DNA of 54,426 bases from assembly GCA_016760525.1 (NCBI GenBank), contig JAESUW010000141.1, forward strand, positions 1 through 54,426. Reading direction: 5' to 3'. The notes under the pieces were generated by a model. It searched no databases. It was given only the letters and a program-made list of their open reading frames with translations, and was not told the DNA's origin. The stretch is from Labilibaculum sp. Its GTDB lineage: Bacteria; Bacteroidota; Bacteroidia; Bacteroidales; Marinifilaceae. The position numbers were made by a program, and so were the translations under genes. Below, one piece after another: positions 18,320 to 26,375 of the stretch (position 1 is the stretch's first letter; every line of letters starts with the position of its first letter).

Positions 18320-19996
18320 ATGAAGAATTATAAATTTATAGCAATCATGTTGGTTATACTCAGCTTTATGAGTGGCTGCCATGAACCTGACGAATTACTC
18401 CCTTCTGTTTCAAGAGACGGTATTAACAGTATTACGGCAACATTTGCAGACGGAACAGGCTTGTTTGTTGGTTATTTGACCGAAGGCAGTAATGAAATTG
18501 TCATTCCAATTTCATACTACTATCCGGAAAGCAGCAATAATCAGGTTACAGAATTGCAATTGACCAATATGCGTGTAGCTGCAAATCTGGATGATAATGT
18601 AATTGTTAGTCCTGCTCTTTTGTATTTGGACTTAACAGAGGAAAACTCAATAATAGTTACCGATCAGGTTAAAACACAAAAGGAATATATTATAAAAGGA
18701 GAAATCCGAAAAAGTGATGAGTGCTTGTTAGAGGAATTTAAATTGCCCTCATTAGATATGATTGGTGTAATTAACGAAGCAAGCAAAACAATTTCTTTGG
18801 TTGCAATCGGAAATTTGGAGCCTGCATTGGCTGAGCTTACACTTTCATATCACGCAAGTATTTCACCCGATCCTACAGCAACAGCATTGGATTATAATAG
18901 CGATATAGAACTAACAGTTACTGCTCATGATGGTACAACAAAAAATGTTTATACCGTTAAAAAAGAAGTGCCGGATAAATTACTGTATGGTATTCGTTCG
19001 GGAAGTGCCAAGTTGATGTTTGAGAAGCAGTTGAAAGTAGATTGTGGCATTACTTTGGATAATCTGACCGGAGGAATAGCCGTTACCGGAGATTATGTGA
19101 TTCTGAATACACGGACAGCAAATAGTGTTTACCTGAATGCAAAAACCGGTGAGAAAGTTGGTGAAATTGATTTAGGAGCTTTGAAAGGCTCACTTATAAA
19201 TTTCTATAATACAGCCGATGATGATGGAAATGTACTGATTTGTAATTTGGCACCTAATGCAGGTTCGTTTAAAGTTTGGAAGCTTGCTTCAGTAACTGCA
19301 ACTCCTGAATTGATGATCGAATGGGATGGTGGAGTACCAATTGGAAGGAAGCTGTCTGTTAACGGGAGTATTGATGAAAATGCAATTATTACAGCTCCAA
19401 TACTGGCCGCAGGACAACAAATTGCTCGCTGGACAGTAGTAAATGGAGTGTTGACTTCGCAAACACCGGAAATTGTTACCATGAGTGGTTTAACCAAAGG
19501 TTGGGGAACCAATGTAGATGTTGTCTCCTCATCGGATACAGATGTTACAAGTGATTATTTTGTTGCTTCGTATTCTGATAACACATTTGCATGGGTAAAT
19601 GGAACCACGAATGCGGTACGTAAAAAATTAGATGGAATTAGTGCTAATTATATTCCGAATGCAGTTGATCATATCAAGTTTAATAATGCAGAATATGTAA
19701 GCTTGAACTGGGTAAATAGTTTTACCTGGGGATCTTCTGATGCCGTATGGTTATTGGATGTAAGCAGTGATGTAAATTTTGAAGGCAACCTCGAAACAAA
19801 AACGTGTAATGCAGTTATTTGGGAATCTCTCCGAAATGTGTACGGCGGGAAATCAGTTTCTCCGGCAGTAGCAAATGGAAACGGAACAGGCGATGTTGCA
19901 TTGCGGGTTTCAGACGATGGATATTTCCTTTATCTATATTTCATGTTTACAAATGGTTATGTAGTCGGTTATCAGTTCGACTGTATCGACATGTAG
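18320..19996 (+). CDS. DUF5018-like surface lipoprotein in the SusE/F position (PUL1)
   Basis: Lipoprotein with Cys20 (SFMSGCHEPDE). Two Ig-like modules of about 90 residues (near 30-120 and 125-205, the second ending TVKKEVPDK) are followed by a domain of about 350 residues rich in short beta-strands that resembles a beta-propeller (blades such as GYFLYLYFMFTNGYVVGY). This architecture fits DUF5018-containing proteins found beside SusCD pairs. It starts 11 bp after susD, so it is the third member of the surface complex and probably a glycan-binding protein. No catalytic motif seen. The DUF assignment is by pattern and should be checked by profile search. Confidence 0.65.
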   Translation: MKNYKFIAIMLVILSFMSGCHEPDELLPSVSRDGINSITATFADGTGLFVGYLTEGSNEIVIPISYYYPESSNNQVTELQLTNMRVAANLDDNVIVSPALLYLDLTEENSIIVTDQVKTQKEYIIKGEIRKSDECLLEEFKLPSLDMIGVINEASKTISLVAIGNLEPALAELTLSYHASISPDPTATALDYNSDIELTVTAHDGTTKNVYTVKKEVPDKLLYGIRSGSAKLMFEKQLKVDCGITLDNLTGGIAVTGDYVILNTRTANSVYLNAKTGEKVGEIDLGALKGSLINFYNTADDDGNVLICNLAPNAGSFKVWKLASVTATPELMIEWDGGVPIGRKLSVNGSIDENAIITAPILAAGQQIARWTVVNGVLTSQTPEIVTMSGLTKGWGTNVDVVSSSDTDVTSDYFVASYSDNTFAWVNGTTNAVRKKLDGISANYIPNAVDHIKFNNAEYVSLNWVNSFTWGSSDAVWLLDVSSDVNFEGNLETKTCNAVIWESLRNVYGGKSVSPAVANGNGTGDVALRVSDDGYFLYLYFMFTNGYVVGYQFDCIDM

Positions 19997-20016
19997 AATA
20001 GCTTAAATAATAGAAT

Positions 20017-20052
20017 ATTGGTGTCTCTATAAAAAGAGATACCAGTATTTTC
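20017..20052 (+). terminator. Terminator after the SusCD/DUF5018 unit
   Basis: GGTGTCTCT / AGAGATACC stem with a short A-rich loop, followed by AGTATTTTC. It separates the binding/import genes from the enzyme genes. Confidence 0.55.
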
Positions 20053-20126
20053 TTACTGATGAATAATGCAACAAGCATGTATTGCGAACACAAGTAGCTC
20101 GTACAGATTAATATCGGTATTATAAC

Positions 20127-20280
20127 ACAATCGTTCGTTACTGTTTTGTAAGTGTCTGATTTTTAGTCTGATTTTCTTAAAGGACGTGTCGATATAAAGG
20201 TTTTGAAAATAAGCATCTTGTAAGTTAATCTAATATCTCATGTCTAATCCCGAAAGCTTTCGGAACTAACGATCTATTGA
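20127..20280 (+). repeat. Intergenic repeat family, degenerate copy E
   Basis: It begins ACAATCGTTCGTTA like copy C (33310) and ends CTAATCCCGAAAGCTTTCGG...CTATTGA like copy B (30152). The central hairpin block is absent or decayed. It ends 31 bp before the next gene start. Confidence 0.45.
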
Positions 20281-20311
20281 TAATAGGAAATTAAAAATAA
20301 ATTATATTCTG

Positions 20312-21697
20312 ATGAAAAATAGAATCAGTCATTTTATACATCTCTTGCTAATTAGTTTGTCAATAATTACCATTATGACTTCATGTGGCGGAAAAAGTGA
20401 TGATGACTATAAATGGGAGTGGGACGATGATAAAGAAAAACCTGTAAATTCTGAGAAACCAAGATTTATTTGGATAGATGCTGCTGCCAATTTCCCTGAT
20501 TTTGCCAATAACAAAGAGAATATTACCCGTGATTTAACACTGGCAAAAGAAGCAGGTTTTACTGATGTAGTAGTAGATGTTAGGCCAACCAATGGCGACA
20601 TATTGTTTAACTCGAAGGTAGGAACTCAAGTAAAATGGTTGGGAGCATGGTTGCCTTCCGGATATACAAAAATTGAGCGCACTGCTACTTGGGATTATCT
20701 GCAGGCTTTTATTGATGCAGGGCATGAACTGGGATTGAAAATCTATGCCGGAGTAAATACTTTTGCAGGAGGAAATACAACAAGTTTAGGTTCAGATGGA
20801 TTGCTGTTTAGAGATGCCTCAAAACAACAATGGGCAACCCAATTATTAACAACATCGGGTATTGTAAATACACTGGATCAAAATACCTCCGGATCAAAAT
20901 TTTTTAATCCTGTAAATAGTGATGTTCAAAACTATCTATGTGATTTACTCGAAGATTTAGCCGCTTACAAAAATCTGGATGGTATTATTTTGGATCGAGG
21001 ACGCTTTGATGATCTGGATAGCGATTTTTCCACTTATACAAAAAAGAAATTCGAAGAATATTTGGGATATTCCATTTCAAATTTCCCAAATGATGTAATG
21101 ACAGCAGGGACAAAAGCAGGCACACTTCCGTCACCAATGCCTGTCTATTTTAAGCAATGGCTGGAATTTAGGGCAAAAACCATTCACGATTTTATGGAAA
21201 AAGCCTGTATTCGGGTTAAAAACACAAATAAAGACATCAAGTTTGGAGTATACGTAGGAGGTTGGTATTCTACTTATTACGGCGTTGGCGTAAATTGGGC
21301 GAGCCCCAAATATAATACCGCTTCGGCTTATCCGGCATGGGCAACAGCCAGATATCAAGACTACGGTTATGCCGACCAAATGGATATTATCTTGATTGGC
21401 GCTTATGCATCACCCACCCGTGTTTATGGTACTAACGAGTGGTCCATTCAAGGCTTTTGTTCAAAAGCAGTTGACAAAATTAAAGACGATGCCATTGTTA
21501 TTGGTGGCCCGGATATTGGAAATGGCGAATGGGCAACAAGTAGCGATGCCGTAATTAATCAGGCGATTACACAATCGGTTGATGCAGCTATAAATGCTTG
21601 CGATGGTTATTTTCTTTTTGACATGATTCACCTGAAGAAAAAAAATCAATGGGAATATGTAAAAACGGGAATTAATAACGCATTAAACTCAAAATAA
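20312..21697 (+). CDS. Amylase-like TIM-barrel lipoprotein, putative glycoside hydrolase (paralogue 1)
   Basis: Lipoprotein, Cys25 (IMTSCGGKSDDDY; acidic tract favours surface display). One (beta/alpha)8 barrel: PRFIWIDAAANFPDF, AGFTDVVVDVRPTNGD, ELGLKIYAGVNTF, and LDGIILDRGRFDDL, where the Asp-Arg pair sits at the strand-end position used by the GH13 nucleophile. It resembles the families annotated 'alpha amylase family protein' or GHL10-like in Bacteroidota, for which activity is mostly undefined. The next gene is a paralogue 39 bp downstream. Preceded by repeat copy E. I can call the fold but not the substrate. Confidence 0.7.
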   Translation: MKNRISHFIHLLLISLSIITIMTSCGGKSDDDYKWEWDDDKEKPVNSEKPRFIWIDAAANFPDFANNKENITRDLTLAKEAGFTDVVVDVRPTNGDILFNSKVGTQVKWLGAWLPSGYTKIERTATWDYLQAFIDAGHELGLKIYAGVNTFAGGNTTSLGSDGLLFRDASKQQWATQLLTTSGIVNTLDQNTSGSKFFNPVNSDVQNYLCDLLEDLAAYKNLDGIILDRGRFDDLDSDFSTYTKKKFEEYLGYSISNFPNDVMTAGTKAGTLPSPMPVYFKQWLEFRAKTIHDFMEKACIRVKNTNKDIKFGVYVGGWYSTYYGVGVNWASPKYNTASAYPAWATARYQDYGYADQMDIILIGAYASPTRVYGTNEWSIQGFCSKAVDKIKDDAIVIGGPDIGNGEWATSSDAVINQAITQSVDAAINACDGYFLFDMIHLKKKNQWEYVKTGINNALNSK

Positions 21698-21736
21698 TTT
21701 AATAGAAAAAAATCCAATTAGAAAAATATTACCAAA

Positions 21737-23083
21737 ATGAAAAATCCAATTATTTATATACTCCTTTTAACGATTGTTCTGTTTTCTGCGTGCAACCAGA
21801 ATACGAAGAAATCGACAGAAATAGTAAAACCCAAATTAATGTGGTTCGATGCAGAGGCAAATTTCGAGCGTTTCAGTTATCCTGATTCCATCGATTTCTA
21901 TCTGGAAAAGATTAAAAATATTGGCTTTACCGATGCAGTAGTTGACATTCGTCCCATTACCGGAGAAGTACTATATAATAGTAAATTTGCTCCACAAATG
22001 AGAACGTGGGATGGTTTCAATAGACCCGACTTCGATTATCTGGGGCATTTTATTACCAAAGCACATGAACTTGGATTAAAAGTACACGCATTGCTGAACA
22101 CCTTCGTTGGCGGACATAACTATTTCGATCGCGGACAAACATATACGACCAATCCTGAGTGGGCGAGCATGGTTTATACACCCGATAAGGGGATTGTATC
22201 AATTATGACTCTGAAGAAAAAATATTCAGCCATGATCAATCCAATCAATCCGGATTTTCAGGCACACATGTTGAATGTACTGAAAGAAGTAACGGCTAAA
22301 TATCCGGAACTCGATGGTTTTATGCTTGACCGGGTACGTTACGATGGAATTATGGCAGACTTTTCTGATCTGTCGAAAACCAAATTTGAAGAATATATCG
22401 GTGAAAAATTAGAGTCATTTCCGGCTGATATTTACGAATGGAAAACCGATGCCAATGGAAAGAGTGATTACAAGCGTGGAAAATATTTTAACAAATGGAT
22501 TGAATGGCGGGCAAAAAACATTTATGATTTTATGGCATTAGCACGCCAAACAGTGAAGCAGATAAATCCGAATATATCTTTTGGAACCTACACAGGAGCA
22601 TGGTATCCCTCGTATTTTGAAGTAGGAGTAAACTGGGCAAGCAATCAATACGATGTATCTAAAGATTACGATTGGGCAACACCTGAATACAAGAATTTTG
22701 GTTATGCCGAGTTGCTCGATTTGTACGCCACTGGTAATTACTATACCAATGTTACAATGGAAGAATACTTAAAAAACAACAATGTCGTGATTAATGAGAC
22801 CGATAGCAAAGGAGCCAGAGGAACATGGTATTGTGTAGAAGGTTCTTGTGAAAAAATCAAAGGAATTTTAAAAGGACATCAGTTTTTGGGTGGAGTTTTG
22901 GTCGATCAGTTTTATGAAAATCGTCCACAATTGTCGCGTACTATTGCTATGAACTTGCAGGCTTCTGATGGATTGATGGTTTTCGATATTGTTCATATTA
23001 TTCGTAAAAATTTATGGAAGGAAGTTGAAGAAGGCTTCCAGATGGCTAAAGACGAAAAAACTTTCACCAAAGAAAAAAAATAA
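21737..23083 (+). CDS. Amylase-like TIM-barrel lipoprotein, putative glycoside hydrolase (paralogue 2)
   Basis: Lipoprotein, Cys19 (LFSACNQNTKK), without the acidic tract of paralogue 1, so it may face the periplasm. It shares the same landmarks with its upstream neighbour: KLMWFDAEANFERF, IGFTDAVVDIRPITGE, LGLKVHALLNTFVGG, LDGFMLDRVRYDG, and VGVNWASNQYD. A tandem duplication with divergence is the simplest origin. Length 448 aa, single domain. Different lipoprotein signals suggest sequential action on the same glycan at two locations, which is inference. Confidence 0.7.
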   Translation: MKNPIIYILLLTIVLFSACNQNTKKSTEIVKPKLMWFDAEANFERFSYPDSIDFYLEKIKNIGFTDAVVDIRPITGEVLYNSKFAPQMRTWDGFNRPDFDYLGHFITKAHELGLKVHALLNTFVGGHNYFDRGQTYTTNPEWASMVYTPDKGIVSIMTLKKKYSAMINPINPDFQAHMLNVLKEVTAKYPELDGFMLDRVRYDGIMADFSDLSKTKFEEYIGEKLESFPADIYEWKTDANGKSDYKRGKYFNKWIEWRAKNIYDFMALARQTVKQINPNISFGTYTGAWYPSYFEVGVNWASNQYDVSKDYDWATPEYKNFGYAELLDLYATGNYYTNVTMEEYLKNNNVVINETDSKGARGTWYCVEGSCEKIKGILKGHQFLGGVLVDQFYENRPQLSRTIAMNLQASDGLMVFDIVHIIRKNLWKEVEEGFQMAKDEKTFTKEKK

Positions 23084-23096
23084 TAAGAAACCATAA

Positions 23097-23436
23097 GGCT
23101 GTCTTAAAAGCCCGATTACATAAAATTAAGTTTTCAATCAGTAAGTTTTTTGTCGTTTTTCCAAAACTTTCCTAACGGAAAAGACTTTGAAGTCCCCCTT
23201 AAGGAGCTTCAGGAGTGAGGGAAACGTCATACTTCCAAATTGCAAGTTTTTAACAGGTATGTAATATTATTGTTAAATCAAGTATAAGGATTGGTTTACC
23301 TGTCAGAGTGCGAAGTTTTTGACAGCGTTAACTCCAACAGGTCTTCGCCTTTGTAGGGTTAACAAATTATCCGAAACATTATACTAGACTTGACACTAGT
23401 TACTAAAGTCTAATGGACTATTGATTTTTAAGACAG
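23097..23436 (+). mobile_element. MITE-like insertion with terminal inverted repeats
   Basis: GGCTGTCTTAAAAG at 23097-23110 and TTTTTAAGACAG at 23425-23436 are inverted repeats enclosing about 340 bp with no ORF. The inside includes a CCCCCTTAAGGAG...AGGAGTG palindromic block and the intergenic repeat copy A. The end sequence resembles termini of known IS families (GGCTGTCTnAAAA). No transposase is present, so any movement needs one in trans. Confidence 0.5.
23271..23424 (+). repeat. Intergenic repeat family, copy A
   Basis: It matches copies C (33310-33560) and B (29887-30152) through a conserved hairpin (TGTCAG, about 13-nt loop, TTGACAG), AACAAATTATCCGAAA, and CTTGACACTAGTTACTAA...GGACTATTGA. 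It ends 31 bp before the next gene start. Confidence 0.75.
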
Positions 23437-23454
23437 TTTTTAAAAAATATTACG

Positions 23455-24903
23455 ATGAAACAGAATATTGGAATACTACTTCTATTTCTTTGTTTTTCAC
23501 TTGCTTGTTTTTCAGAAAATAAGGAATCAGAAATAATTGTTCTGAAAGGAAAAGTTAGTTGTTGTGGAAAAGGAATAGAAGGAGTTGTGGTTACAGATGG
23601 AGTAACAGTTTGTTTAACGAATAAAAAAGGATTGTATTCCATTCCCGTAATTTCAACTTCCCGTTTTGTGTACATCTCTTCTCCGGCAACATACAGTGTT
23701 CCGGTAGTTGAGTCTGTACCTCAGTTTTTTCACTCGCTTACTACCAGAGAAAAATCAAGAAAAATTAATTTTGAGTTAGAGAAAATAGAAGGCAATGATG
23801 CGAAACACGGATTTATTGTGTGGGCTGATCCTCAGGTAAAAACCGAAGAAGAACTTCCGCTTTTGCAGGAGGCAGTCAATGATTTGTCAACTTTGCTTAA
23901 AAAACATCCGAATGTGCCGTTTCACGGATTAGGATGTGGCGATATTGTGGGTGACAATACTGCTTTGTTCGATACAATTAAAAGTATGTTGACACCCATT
24001 GGCATTCCTTTTTATCAGTCTTTGGGTAACCACGATATGAATTACAATGGTCGTTCAAATGAGTCGGCTTCCTCTGTTTTTGAAAATAATTTTGGACCTG
24101 CCTACTATTCGTATAACCGGGGTGAAATTCATTATGTGGTGTTGAATGATGTTTTTTACATTGGATGCGATTACTTCTATATCGGATATTTGCCCGAAAA
24201 ACAACTCTCGTGGTTAGAAAAAGATCTTTCATTTGTAAAGAAAGGACAAACCGTTGTTGTTGCGCTGCATATTCCTACCGCTTTAGATGAAAGCGATCTT
24301 AAAGCATTTTCATATTCAAATATTTCCAAATCGCTGGCAAATAAAAAAGCATTGTACGATATACTTGCACCATTTCAAGTACATATTATTTCCGGTCACA
24401 TGCATGTAAACAACAACGTGATTGTTGCTTCTAATATTTTTGAACACAATGTTTCGTCTGTTTGCGGAGCCTGGTGGCAAGGACCTTATGCAGAAGATGG
24501 AACCCCTAAAGGATACGCTGTTTTCGAGGCTGATGGGAGTGAGTTGAAATGGTATTTTAAAGGCATAGGAAAAGAGAAGGAATATCAATTCAGAGCATAT
24601 GCAGTGGGTAGTAATCCTGAGCAATTGGAATACATCACTGTCAATGTTTGGAACTGGGATCCCGAATGGAAAGTGTACTGGTACGAAAATGGGAAACGAA
24701 TTGGAGAGATGGAAGCTTATACTGGTGCCGATCCTGAAACAGCTAAAGTCTATGCTGATAAAGATAAATTGGCTTATAAATGGATACAGTCACAACCAAC
24801 AAAGCACATGTTTCGGGCAAAACCACAATCCTCTTCAGCAAAAATAAACATCGAAGTAGTCGACCGATTTGGCAATATTTATAAGAAAAGTTTTTTACAA
24901 TGA
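23455..24903 (+). CDS. Calcineurin-like metallophosphoesterase, exported lipoprotein
   Basis: A signal peptide with a probable lipobox (FSLAC, Cys18) is followed by three modules known from Bacteroidota metallophosphoesterases. These are a carboxypeptidase-regulatory-like N-domain (about 28-115), a calcineurin phosphoesterase core (about 118-335) with WADPQV, GCGDIVGDN, LGNHDMNY, VVALHIP and ISGHMHVNN, and a beta-rich C-domain (about 345-482). All metal-ligand blocks are present, so it should be active on a phosphomonoester or phosphodiester. Within a glycan locus, a role in removing phosphate or phospho-substituents from the target is plausible (inference). It overlaps the next gene by ATGA, indicating translational coupling. 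Confidence 0.87.
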   Translation: MKQNIGILLLFLCFSLACFSENKESEIIVLKGKVSCCGKGIEGVVVTDGVTVCLTNKKGLYSIPVISTSRFVYISSPATYSVPVVESVPQFFHSLTTREKSRKINFELEKIEGNDAKHGFIVWADPQVKTEEELPLLQEAVNDLSTLLKKHPNVPFHGLGCGDIVGDNTALFDTIKSMLTPIGIPFYQSLGNHDMNYNGRSNESASSVFENNFGPAYYSYNRGEIHYVVLNDVFYIGCDYFYIGYLPEKQLSWLEKDLSFVKKGQTVVVALHIPTALDESDLKAFSYSNISKSLANKKALYDILAPFQVHIISGHMHVNNNVIVASNIFEHNVSSVCGAWWQGPYAEDGTPKGYAVFEADGSELKWYFKGIGKEKEYQFRAYAVGSNPEQLEYITVNVWNWDPEWKVYWYENGKRIGEMEAYTGADPETAKVYADKDKLAYKWIQSQPTKHMFRAKPQSSSAKINIEVVDRFGNIYKKSFLQ

Positions 24904-26318
24904 AAAGAGCATTGTCATTAGACGTTTTACGAGGTCTTTCCATTTTTGGAATGGTGCTGTCAGGTACGATTCCTTTTGGAGGAGGTTTGCCTGCATGGAT
25001 GTTTCATGCGCAATGTCCGCCACCTACCTATGTTTTTAATCCTGAAGTTGCTGGAATAACCTGGGTCGATTTAGTTCTGCCTTTTTTTATTTTCTGTATG
25101 GGAGTTGCTATTCCACTTGCATTAAACCGGAAAATTATAAATGGCGACAGTTTCAAAGAAATTGGTACGTTGGTATTTACCCGCTTTTTCTCATTGGTGT
25201 TTTTTGCGATATACATTATTCACATTTTACCGGATTCAATTGGTAAGGGGTTTTGGAATATTGATTTATTTGGGCAAAAGGTGCAAGGGTATGATTTACA
25301 ATTACTGACATTAGTTGGTTTTGCCTTGATGTTTCCTATGTTCCGGATAATAAAAGACAAAAAACGAAGAATCTTTTGGCGGATAATTGGCTGGGGAGGA
25401 GCGCTTGTATTGTTGTTGCTGTTTCGTTTTGTGTATGGTCAGGTATTTTCGTTGCATCGGAGCGATATTATTATTGTGTTACTGGCAAATGTGTATTTAC
25501 TTGCTGCTTTAGGCTGGTATTTTACACGTAATAGCTGGCTGTCGCGTTTTGCCTTATTTGGTTTTTTTGCTGCAGTTCAATTGAGTTGTAAATACACAGG
25601 TTTCAATGAGGTGATAGATAGTTTCGAACCAGTTTCTTGGTTTTTCATTTTCAGGATGACACATTACATGTTGCTGATTATTCCGGCAACGGTTGTGGGA
25701 GATCTGTTGTTGAAGCGTTTGCAATCACCAACAGAAACAATTGTAAAATCGTCCGATGTAAAATGGCAGATCGTTTTTCATGTCGGTCTTGCGTTACTTG
25801 TAGTATGGCTTACAATTGCGCTTTTTCAGCAGTGGCTTATGATACTATATGTTACTGTTCCCCTTTTATTGTTGGGATTTTTTCTGATTATGAAAAAATA
25901 CTTTCCTGAATACAAACAACTGTTTTTGCTGGCAGCTTATTTAATCGTTATTGGTTTAATCATCGAACCCGTAGAAGGTGGGATAAAAAAAGATGATGTG
26001 ACGGCATCGTACATGCTGATTACATCAGGGATGGCTTTGTGTATGCTTATGTTCTTTGATTATATCTGTCAAATATTTGAACAGTCAGCTTTTGTAAAAT
26101 TATTTGCAAAGGCAGGAAGTAACCCATTACTGATTTATGTTGTTACAAGTTGGTTTATGTTTCCCTTTCTGAAAGCGAGTTTTTCAATTGGTATTTACGA
26201 CTGGTTTTACCCATCCGGATATCCGTGGGTTGGAGTTGTTCGTGCTTTAGTATTTGTTTTGGGAATGATGGTGTTGGTTTATTGGTCGGTGAAACGAAAA
26301 ATTATTTGGAGAGCTTAG
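24900..26318 (+). CDS. DUF5009 / heparan-alpha-glucosaminide N-acetyltransferase-like membrane protein
   Basis: A polytopic inner-membrane protein with about 10-12 hydrophobic segments. It begins with the family signature SLDVLRGLSIFGMVLSG, followed by WMFHAQCPPP and GITWVDLVLPFFIFCMG. This matches DUF5009/NagX-type relatives of lysosomal HGSNAT, which acetylates terminal glucosamine across a membrane. In bacteria these genes sit in N-acetylglucosamine-type loci. The start overlaps the phosphoesterase stop (ATGA). With the RnBP-type epimerase downstream, it supports an amino-sugar substrate for PUL1. Acetyltransferase activity itself is not shown by the sequence. Confidence 0.78.
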   Translation: MKRALSLDVLRGLSIFGMVLSGTIPFGGGLPAWMFHAQCPPPTYVFNPEVAGITWVDLVLPFFIFCMGVAIPLALNRKIINGDSFKEIGTLVFTRFFSLVFFAIYIIHILPDSIGKGFWNIDLFGQKVQGYDLQLLTLVGFALMFPMFRIIKDKKRRIFWRIIGWGGALVLLLLFRFVYGQVFSLHRSDIIIVLLANVYLLAALGWYFTRNSWLSRFALFGFFAAVQLSCKYTGFNEVIDSFEPVSWFFIFRMTHYMLLIIPATVVGDLLLKRLQSPTETIVKSSDVKWQIVFHVGLALLVVWLTIALFQQWLMILYVTVPLLLLGFFLIMKKYFPEYKQLFLLAAYLIVIGLIIEPVEGGIKKDDVTASYMLITSGMALCMLMFFDYICQIFEQSAFVKLFAKAGSNPLLIYVVTSWFMFPFLKASFSIGIYDWFYPSGYPWVGVVRALVFVLGMMVLVYWSVKRKIIWRA

Positions 26319-26375
26319 TTGATTCATCTTTTTTTTACAAAGCCTTCATGTTTATCTATTAAAAAAATAAAACGA

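Noticed and set aside
23418-23675. 85-aa minus-strand ORF over the start of the phosphoesterase gene
   Set aside because: It is antisense to a signal peptide and regulatory-like domain with clear homology; no independent evidence.
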